7,569 bases of DNA from Paracoccaceae bacterium (GCA_026982275.1 JALSHK010000498.1:1-7569), one strand, 5' to 3'. Counted from the first letter of the stretch, positions 1 through 5,972 are shown. The notes: generated by a model not told the origin, from the letters alone. A program made the numbers and translations.

Positions 1-725
1 CTGTCGTCCGGGGTAAAGGTAGAAAAATCCACCAGCGTACCCAACATTTGCAGATACGCGATCAACGCATCCATTTCGGTCAGCTCTGGCTGGCCGTCAA
101 AATTCCGCGCCGCTACATTTTCGCCGTAGCGCTCGAAAAGCCCGTCAATGCCGTCGGAATACGGGTCAAGCTGGGCTTCCAGATCAGCCGCAGCATTATC
201 ATACATTTCCTGGCTATAAGGCACGCCTACCATCTGGTCCGCACGAATACGGTCTTGGATGAATTCGATATCGAGCTTTCTGTCGGCCAGAAACGCATAT
301 GACGGCATGATGGATTCAGGCACAACCGCACGCGGGTCGATCAGATGATCCACGTGCCACGCATCGGAATAGCGACCGCCCACACGGGCCAGATCCGGCC
401 CGGTGCGCTTGGACCCCCACTGGAACGGATGATCGTATTTACTTTCCGCCGCCAGTGAATAATTGCCATAGCGCTCGACCTCGTCGCGCAAGGGCCGGAT
501 CATCTGGCTGTGGCACACATAGCAGCCCTCGCGGATATAGATATCGCGGCCGGCAAGCTCCAGCGGGGTATATACCCGCATGCCCTCCACATCCTCGATC
601 GTATTTTCCAGATAAAAGAGCGGCACGATTTGCACCAGCCCGCCGATGCTCACCACAACAAGGGAGAGCACCATCAAGAGGGTGGCACTACGCTCGATCG
701 GGCCGTGTTTGTCAAGAATTCCCAT
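1..725 (-). CDS. ccoO: cbb3-type cytochrome c oxidase subunit II, CcoO (3' end cut by window)
   Basis: Membrane-anchored monoheme cytochrome c subunit of the cbb3 oxidase, passing electrons towards the CcoN catalytic subunit on the periplasmic side. I translated 241 codons from the ATG at 725. The start is supported by an AAGGA stretch that overlaps the ccoN stop codon. One N-terminal membrane anchor spans about residues 15-38. The c-type heme site CYVCH is at residues 68-72, inside the typical GRDIYIREGCYVCHSQMIRP block. Met140 in PESIMPSY is the likely sixth heme ligand. Further CcoO hallmarks are WGSKRTGPDLARVGGRYSD (about 103-121) and LGTLVDFSTF near the end. The family is about 240-245 residues long, so only a few residues and the stop codon are missing. 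It lies 12 bp after ccoN and is almost certainly co-transcribed from the ccoN promoter. ccoQ and ccoP would be expected just outside the window. Confidence 0.97.
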   Translation of the reverse strand, partial: MGILDKHGPIERSATLLMVLSLVVVSIGGLVQIVPLFYLENTIEDVEGMRVYTPLELAGRDIYIREGCYVCHSQMIRPLRDEVERYGNYSLAAESKYDHPFQWGSKRTGPDLARVGGRYSDAWHVDHLIDPRAVVPESIMPSYAFLADRKLDIEFIQDRIRADQMVGVPYSQEMYDNAAADLEAQLDPYSDGIDGLFERYGENVAARNFDGQPELTEMDALIAYLQMLGTLVDFSTFTPDD

Positions 726-737
726 AGGTTCGGTTCC

Positions 738-2345
738 TTATTCTGCGGGGATCGCGCTAGAGGTTTCTTTTGGCGTGGCATTTCCTGCCCCCACAATGGT
801 TTTCCAGACATTGACCGCCATGATGATGCCGCCGGCAAGGTAGAACAAACCGCCAACCCCGCGAATAACCAGCAACGGATATTTTGCAGCTACGGTATCG
901 GCGAAGGTATTCACCAGGAAGCCCTGCGCATCGACTTCGCGCCACATCAGGCCTTCCATGATGCCCGAAACCCACATCGCGGATGCATAAAGCACGATGC
1001 CGATAGTGGCGAGCCAGAAGTGGTAATTCACCAGTTTAAGGCTATAGAGCTGGGTGCGGCCCCATAGGCGCGGGGTCAGGAAGTAAATCGCGCCGAAGGT
1101 GATCATGCCGTTCCAGCCCAAAGCGCCGGAATGCACGTGGCCAATGGTCCAGTCGGTATAGTGGGAAAGCGAGTTCACCGCTTTAATCGCCATCATCGGC
1201 CCTTCAAAGGTCGACATGCCGTAAAACGCGATCGACACGACCATGATCCGCAACACAGGGTCCGTGCGCAGCTTGTCCCATGCGCCAGAGAGCGTCATCA
1301 AGCCGTTGATCATACCGCCCCATGAAGGCATCCAGAGGATGATCGACATCACCATGCCCAGCGTTTGCGCCCAGTCGGGCAGCGCTGTGTAGTGCAGGTG
1401 GTGCGGGCCGGCCCAGATATAAAGGAAGATCAAGGCCCAGAAGTGAACGATCGAAAGCTTGTAGGAATATACCGGACGCTCGGCCTGTTTGGGCACGAAA
1501 TAATACATCATGCCGAGGAAGCCCGCCGTCAGGAAGAATCCCACCGCATTATGGCCATACCACCATTGCACCATGGCATCCTGCACGCCCGAAAACAGCG
1601 ATACGGATTTGGAGCCGAAGATCGACACCGGCACCGAGAGGTTATTGATGATATGCAGCATGGCGATGGTCAGGATGAAGGCCAGGTAGAACCAGTTGGC
1701 CACATAGATATGCGGCTCCTTGCGCTTGTAGATCGTGCCGGCAAATACCACCAGATAGGCCACCCATACAATCGTCAGCCAGATATCCACATACCATTCA
1801 GGCTCGGCATATTCCTTGGATTGGGTAGAGCCGAGCAGATAGCCCGTGGCCGCCAAAACGATGAAAAGCTGATAGCCCCAAAACACAAACCACGCCAGAT
1901 TGCCGCCAAAAAGCCGCGCCGCCGAGGTGCGCTGCACCACATAAAACGAGGTCGCGATCAAAGCATTGCCGCCAAAGGCAAAAATCACGGCCGAGGTATG
2001 CAACGGGCGCAAGCGGCCGAAATTCAGATACCCCTCGGTATATTGGCTGAGATTTAGCGACGGATAGGCCAGCTGAAATGCGATCCACACCCCGACGGTA
2101 AAGCCCGCAAGCCCCCAAAACACGGTAGCGATCACGCCCGCGCGCACAACCCCGTCCATATAGCCGGTCTCGGCCGGCACCGGCTTATTGCCAATTTTTC
2201 CGATTTCACGGGTGAATAGATACCCTGCCACCAGAATGATGATTACCGCATGGACCTGATAGGACAGATCCCTTGCGAAGTTGGTGGCGATGGCGGCCGC
2301 GAGGATTATCGCCCCGAGCACAATCGCTTTGATCATATGTTGCAT
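738..2345 (-). CDS. ccoN: cbb3-type cytochrome c oxidase subunit I, CcoN (catalytic)
   Basis: Catalytic heme-copper subunit of the C-family (cbb3) terminal oxidase. It reduces O2 to water at high oxygen affinity and pumps protons across the inner membrane. The 535 residues form a polytopic protein of about 12 helices plus N-terminal hydrophobic segments, the usual size. The key residues are visible: His116 (LRPLHTS) and His405 as low-spin heme b ligands; His403 (IGHVH) as heme b3 ligand; His265 (WWYGHN), His315 and His316 (AGPHHLHYT) as CuB ligands. Tyr309 (FLYIWAG) is the position expected for the cross-linked tyrosine, and Glu381 (TFEGPM) is the conserved glutamate near the active site. These assignments follow the spacing in characterised cbb3 oxidases. 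The first ATG is preferred over Met4 because GAGGG sits 7 nt upstream of it. The stop is 12 bp before ccoO, so the two form an operon. A perfect FNR box lies upstream. Confidence 0.98.
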   Translation of the reverse strand: MQHMIKAIVLGAIILAAAIATNFARDLSYQVHAVIIILVAGYLFTREIGKIGNKPVPAETGYMDGVVRAGVIATVFWGLAGFTVGVWIAFQLAYPSLNLSQYTEGYLNFGRLRPLHTSAVIFAFGGNALIATSFYVVQRTSAARLFGGNLAWFVFWGYQLFIVLAATGYLLGSTQSKEYAEPEWYVDIWLTIVWVAYLVVFAGTIYKRKEPHIYVANWFYLAFILTIAMLHIINNLSVPVSIFGSKSVSLFSGVQDAMVQWWYGHNAVGFFLTAGFLGMMYYFVPKQAERPVYSYKLSIVHFWALIFLYIWAGPHHLHYTALPDWAQTLGMVMSIILWMPSWGGMINGLMTLSGAWDKLRTDPVLRIMVVSIAFYGMSTFEGPMMAIKAVNSLSHYTDWTIGHVHSGALGWNGMITFGAIYFLTPRLWGRTQLYSLKLVNYHFWLATIGIVLYASAMWVSGIMEGLMWREVDAQGFLVNTFADTVAAKYPLLVIRGVGGLFYLAGGIIMAVNVWKTIVGAGNATPKETSSAIPAE

Positions 2346-2430
2346 ACTAATGCCCTCATTTCAGAATCAGGCGAATAGACTCCACCCGTTATTTATGAGT
2401 GCGTAGTGCGTGAACTTGGTTAAAACAACA

Positions 2431-2444
2431 TTGATCTGTATCAA
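2431..2444 (-). promoter_or_regulatory. FNR/FnrL box upstream of ccoN
   Basis: The sequence TTGATCTGTATCAA is a perfect match to the FNR consensus TTGAT-N4-ATCAA. Its centre is about 92 bp upstream of the ccoN ATG. If it works as a class II activator site (centre at -41.5), transcription of ccoN would start near 2396 on the minus strand, leaving a leader of about 50 nt. No strong -10 hexamer is visible there; a CATAAA-like element a little downstream is an alternative. Anaerobic or micro-oxic activation of ccoN by Fnr-type regulators is well established in related bacteria, and fnrL itself is the next gene. Confidence 0.9.
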
Positions 2445-2454
2445 GTGCGGCGCT

Positions 2455-2480
2455 ATTTCACACCTGATCAGGTGATAAAT
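2455..2480. repeat. Imperfect 26-bp palindrome at the fnrL 3' end
   Basis: The core CACCTGATCAGGTG (2461-2474) is a perfect 14-bp palindrome with no spacer. Outside a 2-bp mismatch on each side, four more base pairs match (ATTT at 2455-2458 with AAAT at 2477-2480). It overlaps the fnrL stop codon (2468-2470), and its centre is 30 bp from the centre of the ccoN FNR box. As RNA it would make only a 5-bp stem with a GATC loop and no U-tract, so a protein-binding site is as plausible as a terminator. The function is unknown, and a chance 14-bp palindrome in a window this size is not very unlikely. Confidence 0.45.
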
Positions 2481-3217
2481 CCGCCATCGGAATCATCGGA
2501 GGCCTCATCCAGCAGCCGGACATAGTCAGGCACCGTGATATGGCGGGCATCCTCCATGACAATCACGCCGGATTTCTTCAGCGCCGAGAATTGGCGGCTG
2601 ACGGTCTCAATGGTCAACCCCAGATAATCGGCCATGGCCTCCCGGGTCAGCGGCACCTCGAATCGCAGGCCGTTTCCCAGCTTGGAATCCTGCAAATGGG
2701 CATCTCTGCGGGCAAAAATAACCAAAACGCTGGCGATTTTCTCGCGTGCGGTTTTACGCCCCAGCAGCAGCATCCATTCCCGCGCGGAATCCAGTTCATC
2801 CATGGTCATATCGAGCAAACGGCGCTCCAGTGCAGGCGTGTCGTCGATCAATTCGTTGAACTTGTTGGCGCGAAACTGACAGATCATCACCTCGTTGGTC
2901 GCGACCACATCATAGGGAGCCACCTTGCGCCCCGGGCGGCCGATAAAATCACTGGGCAGGAGCAAGCCTACCATTTGGCGGCGGCCATCGGCGAGACTGC
3001 GGGAAAGGGTGGCCACGCCGTATACCACCGAGCCGATCAGCGGCATTTCCTCGCCGGCCCAGACGATGGTTTCGCCTGCCTGATAGGTTTTGTAGGATTT
3101 TATATCGTCGAGCCGCTCCAGCTCCGGCTCCTCGCAATAGGCGCAAATGGCGCGGTGCCGGATAGGGCAATTCCCGCAGCTCATATTAATGGAAATTTTC
3201 GGCACGTTGTGCGGCAT
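2468..3217 (-). CDS. fnrL: FnrL, oxygen-sensing Crp/Fnr-family transcription regulator
   Basis: Cytoplasmic global regulator that binds DNA as a dimer when its oxygen-labile [4Fe-4S] cluster is intact. Numbering is from the ATG at 3217 (249 residues). N-terminal cysteines are Cys14, Cys17, Cys25 and Cys28 (CGNCPIRHRAICAYC), with an internal Cys113. The C-X2-C-X7-C spacing plus the internal cysteine is the alphaproteobacterial FnrL/FnrP pattern, one step looser than the E. coli C-X2-C-X5-C. A cyclic-nucleotide-binding-like beta-roll spans about 40-125, then a long dimer helix about 127-160. The Crp-type helix-turn-helix is at about 190-220. Its recognition helix has Glu204, Ser207 and Arg208 (ETVSR), the E..SR set that reads TTGAT, which matches the two boxes in this window. 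A GTG at 3235 would add six residues, but the ATG at 3217 has a good ribosome-binding site six nt upstream and gives the family length. Gene order ccoNO-fnrL-hemN is typical of Rhodobacterales. Confidence 0.96.
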   Translation of the reverse strand: MPHNVPKISINMSCGNCPIRHRAICAYCEEPELERLDDIKSYKTYQAGETIVWAGEEMPLIGSVVYGVATLSRSLADGRRQMVGLLLPSDFIGRPGRKVAPYDVVATNEVMICQFRANKFNELIDDTPALERRLLDMTMDELDSAREWMLLLGRKTAREKIASVLVIFARRDAHLQDSKLGNGLRFEVPLTREAMADYLGLTIETVSRQFSALKKSGVIVMEDARHITVPDYVRLLDEASDDSDGGFIT

Positions 3218-3223
3218 ATTCGA

Positions 3224-3232
3224 TCCTACCTT
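3224..3232 (-). promoter_or_regulatory. Ribosome-binding site deciding the fnrL start
   Basis: On the minus strand AAGGTAGGA ends six nt before the ATG at 3217, which is ideal spacing. The upstream in-frame GTG at 3235 has no comparable site, and its first codons overlap this motif. This favours the shorter, 249-residue FnrL. Confidence 0.75.
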
Positions 3233-3253
3233 CACGGATAATCTATGTCCAGC

Positions 3254-3267
3254 TTGATCTCGATCAA
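3254..3267 (+). promoter_or_regulatory. FNR/FnrL box between divergent fnrL and hemN
   Basis: TTGATCTCGATCAA is a perfect TTGAT-N4-ATCAA site. The symmetry extends one base on each side and one base inward, giving arms CTTGATC and GATCAAG around a TC centre. The centre lies 41.5 bp before the hemN ATG at 3302 and 43.5 bp before the fnrL ATG at 3217. It is the only FNR box seen between the two genes, so it probably activates hemN and may also govern fnrL itself. Confidence 0.92.
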
Positions 3268-3301
3268 GGTCTGCCGCCTTATATGCGACTATTCGACCAA
3301 G

Positions 3302-4657
3302 ATGACAGACCTAATCGCCCTCACAGCCGCCGGACTTTTTGATAAAAACGTGCCGCGCTATACCAGCTACCCGACCGCGCCGCATTTTCATTCGGAGGTC
3401 GGGAAAACGCATTTTGCCCAATGGCTGGGGGCGCTGGATATCACCAAACCGGTGTCGCTTTATATCCATATTCCGTTTTGCGAGCGGCTATGCTGGTTTT
3501 GTGCCTGCCGCACGCAGGGGGTAACCACGCTCTCGCCTGTGGCCGCCTATCTGGAGGTGCTGCTGGCCGAGATTGCCATGTTCAAGGCGCAAAAGCCCGA
3601 GGGGTTAAAGCTGGCACGGCTGCATTTAGGCGGCGGCTCCCCCACTATTCTTACCCCTGATATGATAGACACCCTGACCCGCGCCATCAGGGATGCCATT
3701 GAATTTGATGAAGATTACGAATTCTCGGTCGAAATAGATCCCACCGCATGCACCGAAGAAAAAATCGTGGCGCTGGTCGGGGGCGGGATGAATCGCGCCA
3801 GCATCGGCGTGCAGGATTTCAACGAGCGCGTGCAAGCCGCCATCGGACGCCCCCAAGGGTTCGAACTGACCAGATCCACAGTAGATACCTTGCGCAAGCA
3901 CGGGGTGGCATCTGTGAATATCGACATGGTCTATGGCCTGCCCTATCAGGATCTGGCCGCTTTGCAAAACACGGTGGAGCAGGTGATTTCCCTATCGCCG
4001 GACCGCGTGGCGCTATTTGGCTATGCCCATGTGCCATGGATGGCCAAGCGGCAGAAGATGATCCCCGAAGAAAGCCTCGCCTCGCCCCAGGAGCGCTTCG
4101 GGCAGGCCATAACGGCAGCTGAAATGTTCAGGCAATCCGGTATGCTCGAAATCGGGATTGACCATTTCGCCAAGCCTGATGACAGCCTGGCCATCGCCGC
4201 CGGGAAGGGCAATTTGCGCCGAAATTTCCAGGGCTATACCGATGATAAATGCGCCGCACTGATCGGCCTCGGTGCCTCGTCCATCTCTCGTTTTCCCCAG
4301 GGGTATATCCAGAATAACGCCGCCACGACCAATTATATCAAGTCCATCCAGTCCGGCGAATGGTCGGCGGCGCGCGGTTTTGCGCTGGGCCTGGCCGATC
4401 AGGTGCGTAGTCGTGCGATCGAGGTTTTGATGTGTAATTTTGAAATCGATCTGGCCGCGCTGGAAGCCGAGCACGGAGAATTCACCAAACCGGTGCGCGC
4501 CGATTGTAGCCGGCTGGCCAAAACCTATCCGGGTTTTGTGAGCTTTCAGGAAAACCGTTTTGCCATTCTGAAGGCGGGGCGGCCTCTTACACGGATCATT
4601 GCCAGCGGTTTCGATGCGTTCAATGCCCCCAATCATCGCCACAGCCGCGCCATTTAG
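3302..4657 (+). CDS. hemN: Oxygen-independent coproporphyrinogen III oxidase (radical SAM)
   Basis: Converts coproporphyrinogen III to protoporphyrinogen IX without O2 by two radical-driven decarboxylations, a heme-synthesis step needed at low oxygen. Cytoplasmic. The 451 residues match the family (E. coli HemN is 457). Near the N-terminus VPRYTSYPTAPHF is typical. The radical SAM cluster motif is Cys60-X3-Cys64-X2-Cys67 (CERLCWFC), followed by Cys69 as in true HemN. Tyr54 in SLYIHIPFC is the expected SAM-contacting tyrosine. LGGGSPT (109-115) is the SAM-binding GGG motif, and NIDMVYGLP (206-214) and GLGASSIS (322-329) are further hallmarks. A HemN C-terminal domain follows from about 350. 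The longer frame from ATG 3245 is rejected because it would place the FNR box inside the gene and add 19 unrelated residues. The chosen ATG lacks a clear ribosome-binding site. These features separate it from HemW, which lacks coproporphyrinogen oxidase activity. Confidence 0.95.
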   Translation: MTDLIALTAAGLFDKNVPRYTSYPTAPHFHSEVGKTHFAQWLGALDITKPVSLYIHIPFCERLCWFCACRTQGVTTLSPVAAYLEVLLAEIAMFKAQKPEGLKLARLHLGGGSPTILTPDMIDTLTRAIRDAIEFDEDYEFSVEIDPTACTEEKIVALVGGGMNRASIGVQDFNERVQAAIGRPQGFELTRSTVDTLRKHGVASVNIDMVYGLPYQDLAALQNTVEQVISLSPDRVALFGYAHVPWMAKRQKMIPEESLASPQERFGQAITAAEMFRQSGMLEIGIDHFAKPDDSLAIAAGKGNLRRNFQGYTDDKCAALIGLGASSISRFPQGYIQNNAATTNYIKSIQSGEWSAARGFALGLADQVRSRAIEVLMCNFEIDLAALEAEHGEFTKPVRADCSRLAKTYPGFVSFQENRFAILKAGRPLTRIIASGFDAFNAPNHRHSRAI

Positions 4658-4692
4658 GCCGGAAAGCCAGATTCAACCCCCCATGGCGAAAT

Positions 4693-4710
4693 TGTGCGGT
4701 TTTCCGCACA
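4693..4710 (+). promoter_or_regulatory. Perfect inverted repeat, likely DctD-type upstream activator site 1
   Basis: TGTGCGG-TTTT-CCGCACA has perfect 7-bp arms and a 4-bp spacer. It closely resembles, as I recall it, the rhizobial DctD enhancer consensus TGTGCGGAAATCCGCACA found upstream of dctA. It lies 36 bp after hemN and about 200 bp before dctP. It could also fold as an RNA hairpin at the hemN 3' end, but no U-tract follows. The role is inferred from motif and position. Confidence 0.6.
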
Positions 4711-4723
4711 CCGGATGATAATT

Positions 4724-4741
4724 TGTGCGGAATATCGCCCA
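4724..4741 (+). promoter_or_regulatory. Degenerate second copy of the upstream activator site
   Basis: The left arm TGTGCGG is identical to the first site. The right arm TCGCCCA matches CCGCACA at 5 of 7 positions, with the same 4-bp spacer length. Centre-to-centre distance to the first site is 31 bp, about three helical turns, so both would face the same side of DNA. A strong plus weak tandem pair is the arrangement described for DctD at the Sinorhizobium dctA enhancer. Confidence 0.5.
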
Positions 4742-4792
4742 TCCCATATTTCGAATTCGACGATAAATCCCGTTAACCCATGGGAAACAAAG

Positions 4793-4809
4793 CCTGAATC
4801 CGCCTTGCA
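4793..4809 (+). promoter_or_regulatory. Weak sigma-54-like promoter candidate for dctPQM
   Basis: TTGCA at 4805-4809 matches the -12 element of a sigma-54 promoter. The -24 element expected at 4794-4799 reads CTGAAT, so only one of the two key G residues is at the correct 12-bp distance. If used, transcription would start near 4820 and the two upstream sites would sit near -118 and -87, a suitable enhancer distance. TTGCAT could instead be a -35 box for an ordinary promoter with TTTTAT (4829-4834) as -10 at 18-bp spacing. Tentative. Confidence 0.25.
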
Positions 4810-4814
4810 TATTC

Positions 4815-4835
4815 GATAAAAATTAATCTTTTATC
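4815..4835. repeat. AT-rich 7-bp inverted repeat in the dctP leader or promoter
   Basis: GATAAAA (4815-4821) and TTTTATC (4829-4835) are perfect inverted copies around a 7-bp spacer. The stretch is the most AT-rich part of the gene-free region 4658-4905. It may be a protein-binding or DNA-bending site at the dct promoter, or a weak leader hairpin. No specific binding protein can be named. Confidence 0.35.
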
Positions 4836-4893
4836 CCGGCGAATCCGTGTTTCAATGTTCCACACGCCGCGTATTGCGGCCCAACTTCGTTCT

Positions 4894-4900
4894 GGGAGGG
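4894..4900 (+). promoter_or_regulatory. Ribosome-binding site deciding the dctP start
   Basis: GGGAGGG lies five nt before the ATG at 4906, whose product begins directly with a signal peptide. This rules out the in-frame ATG at 4855, which would put 17 residues in front of the signal sequence. Confidence 0.85.
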
Positions 4901-4905
4901 ACATT

Positions 4906-5913
4906 ATGCGTTTTCTGACTATGGCCGCCGTATTGGCCGCCACCTCGATCACCGCAAATACCGCATTTGCACAAGAAGCCTGTGACGAGGGCGAGATTGT
5001 TATCAAATTTGCCCACGTAACCAATGCCGACCGCCACCCTAAAGGCATCGCCGCAACCTTGCTGGCCGAGCGGGTAAATGCCGAAATGGACGGTATTGCC
5101 TGTATGGAAGTCTATCCGAATTCCACACTCTATAACGATAATCAGGTGCTGGAAGCCATGCTTCAGGGCGATGTGCAGCTGGCCGCGCCCAGCCTGTCGA
5201 AATTCGAAGCCTTCACCCGCCAGTTCCGTATTTTCGATCTGCCGTTTATGTTTGCCAATATTGACGCGGTAGACGAATTCCAAAGCTCCGAAGCGGGGCA
5301 GGCGATGAAATCCTCCATGGCGCGCCGCGGCCTTATGGGGCTTGAATTCTGGCATAACGGCATGAAAAACTTCTCGGCCAATGTGCCGCTGATTGATCCT
5401 TCCGATGCCGAAGGCCTGAAATTCCGCGTTCAGACATCCGATGTGCTGGTTGCGCAAATGGAAGCGCTGGGCGCGATCCCTCAGCCAATGGCATTTTCCG
5501 AAGTTTACGGCGCGCTGCAAACCGGCGTTGTTGATGGGCAGGAAAACACCTGGTCCAACATTTACGGCAAGAAGTTCTTTGAAGTGCAGGACGGCGTAAC
5601 CGAAACCAATCACGGCATTATCGATTACCTCGTGGTAACCTCGACCGAGTGGCTCGACGGGCTGGAGCCAGCCGTGCGCGATCAATTCCTGCAGATCCTG
5701 CGCGAGGTTACCGTAACCCGCAATGCCGAAGCTACGGCGGTAAACGAAGAAGCCAAGGCCGCGATCATCGCTGCCGGCGGTGTGGTTCGCACCCTTACCC
5801 CCGAGCAGCGTCAGGCCTGGGTTGATGCGATGAAGCCGGTATGGGCGCAGTTTGAAGGCGATGTAGGTGCCGAAAATATTGCCGCCGCGCAAGAGATCAA
5901 CGCGCGCTACTAA
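4906..5913 (+). CDS. dctP: TRAP transporter substrate-binding protein DctP (probable C4-dicarboxylate)
   Basis: Periplasmic solute receptor that captures the substrate and delivers it to the DctQM membrane complex. Of 335 residues, the first 23 form a signal peptide: MRF, a hydrophobic core, then ANTAFAQ with likely cleavage after AFA or AQ. The mature protein opens with EIVIKFAHVTN, the first strand of the DctP fold. Other family marks are VYPNSTLYND (about 69-78), LGDLP-like FDLPFMF (110-116), GLKFRVQ (170-176) with Arg174 as the conserved carboxylate-binding arginine, and FSEVYGALQTGVVDGQEN (197-214). VTSTEWLDGL and LTPEQRQAWVDAMKPVW lie towards the C-terminus. The close match to the DctP subfamily suggests succinate, malate or fumarate, but other organic acids cannot be excluded. 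Two cysteines, Cys26 and Cys66, remain in the mature form and could make a disulfide. It is the first gene of dctPQM. Confidence 0.93.
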   Translation: MRFLTMAAVLAATSITANTAFAQEACDEGEIVIKFAHVTNADRHPKGIAATLLAERVNAEMDGIACMEVYPNSTLYNDNQVLEAMLQGDVQLAAPSLSKFEAFTRQFRIFDLPFMFANIDAVDEFQSSEAGQAMKSSMARRGLMGLEFWHNGMKNFSANVPLIDPSDAEGLKFRVQTSDVLVAQMEALGAIPQPMAFSEVYGALQTGVVDGQENTWSNIYGKKFFEVQDGVTETNHGIIDYLVVTSTEWLDGLEPAVRDQFLQILREVTVTRNAEATAVNEEAKAAIIAAGGVVRTLTPEQRQAWVDAMKPVWAQFEGDVGAENIAAAQEINARY

Positions 5914-5921
5914 AAGTAACA

Positions 5922-5951
5922 GCGCCGCCAGCCACTTATGGTTGGCGGCGC
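5922..5951 (+). terminator. Strong intercistronic hairpin between dctP and dctQ
   Basis: GCGCCGCCAGCCA (5922-5934) pairs with 5939-5951 to form a 13-bp stem with one G-U pair and a 4-nt loop (CTTA). It begins 8 nt after the dctP stop and ends about 10 nt before the dctQ ribosome-binding site. The bases after the stem are AAATATG, not a U-tract, so full termination is doubtful. Partial termination, or protection of the dctP mRNA 3' end, would let the binding protein be made in excess over the membrane subunits. That role is inferred. Confidence 0.7.
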
Positions 5952-5972
5952 AAATATGTCAGGGGGATTTCC

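Noticed and set aside
510..1067. A 185-codon plus-strand open frame across the ccoO-ccoN junction
   Set aside because: It crosses the boundary between two well-supported minus-strand genes and has shadow-frame composition.
1365..2057. A 230-codon plus-strand open frame opposite ccoN
   Set aside because: The sequence is full of His, Arg and Gln, has no domain signature, and runs against codons for conserved CcoN helices and metal ligands.
2540..3241. A 233-codon plus-strand open frame opposite fnrL
   Set aside because: It is a shadow of fnrL: no ribosome-binding site or recognisable motif, and the opposite strand has all FnrL hallmarks.
3245..3301. A longer hemN starting at ATG 3245
   Set aside because: The extension would contain the whole FNR box and adds residues unlike HemN proteins, which begin close to the FDKNVPRYTSYPTAPHF block.
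4013..4642. A 209-codon minus-strand open frame opposite hemN
   Set aside because: It has no motif, and hemN on the other strand is intact and of normal family length.
4658..4692. Search for a rho-independent terminator after hemN
   Set aside because: Only a trivial GGC/GCC pairing is present with no U-tract. The nearest real stem is the inverted repeat at 4693-4710, which fits an activator site better.
4751..4784. Short palindromes TCGAATTCGA (4751-4760) and CCCATGGG (4777-4784)
   Set aside because: At 10 and 8 bp they are expected by chance and have no supporting context.
4855..4905. A longer dctP starting at ATG 4855
   Set aside because: It would place 17 residues before the signal peptide, while the ATG at 4906 has a strong ribosome-binding site.
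4852..5892. A 346-codon open frame on the minus strand opposite dctP
   Set aside because: It lies entirely against a gene with clear family motifs, signal peptide and ribosome-binding site. Its composition (rich in Gly, His, Arg, with no recognisable motif) is that of a shadow frame.
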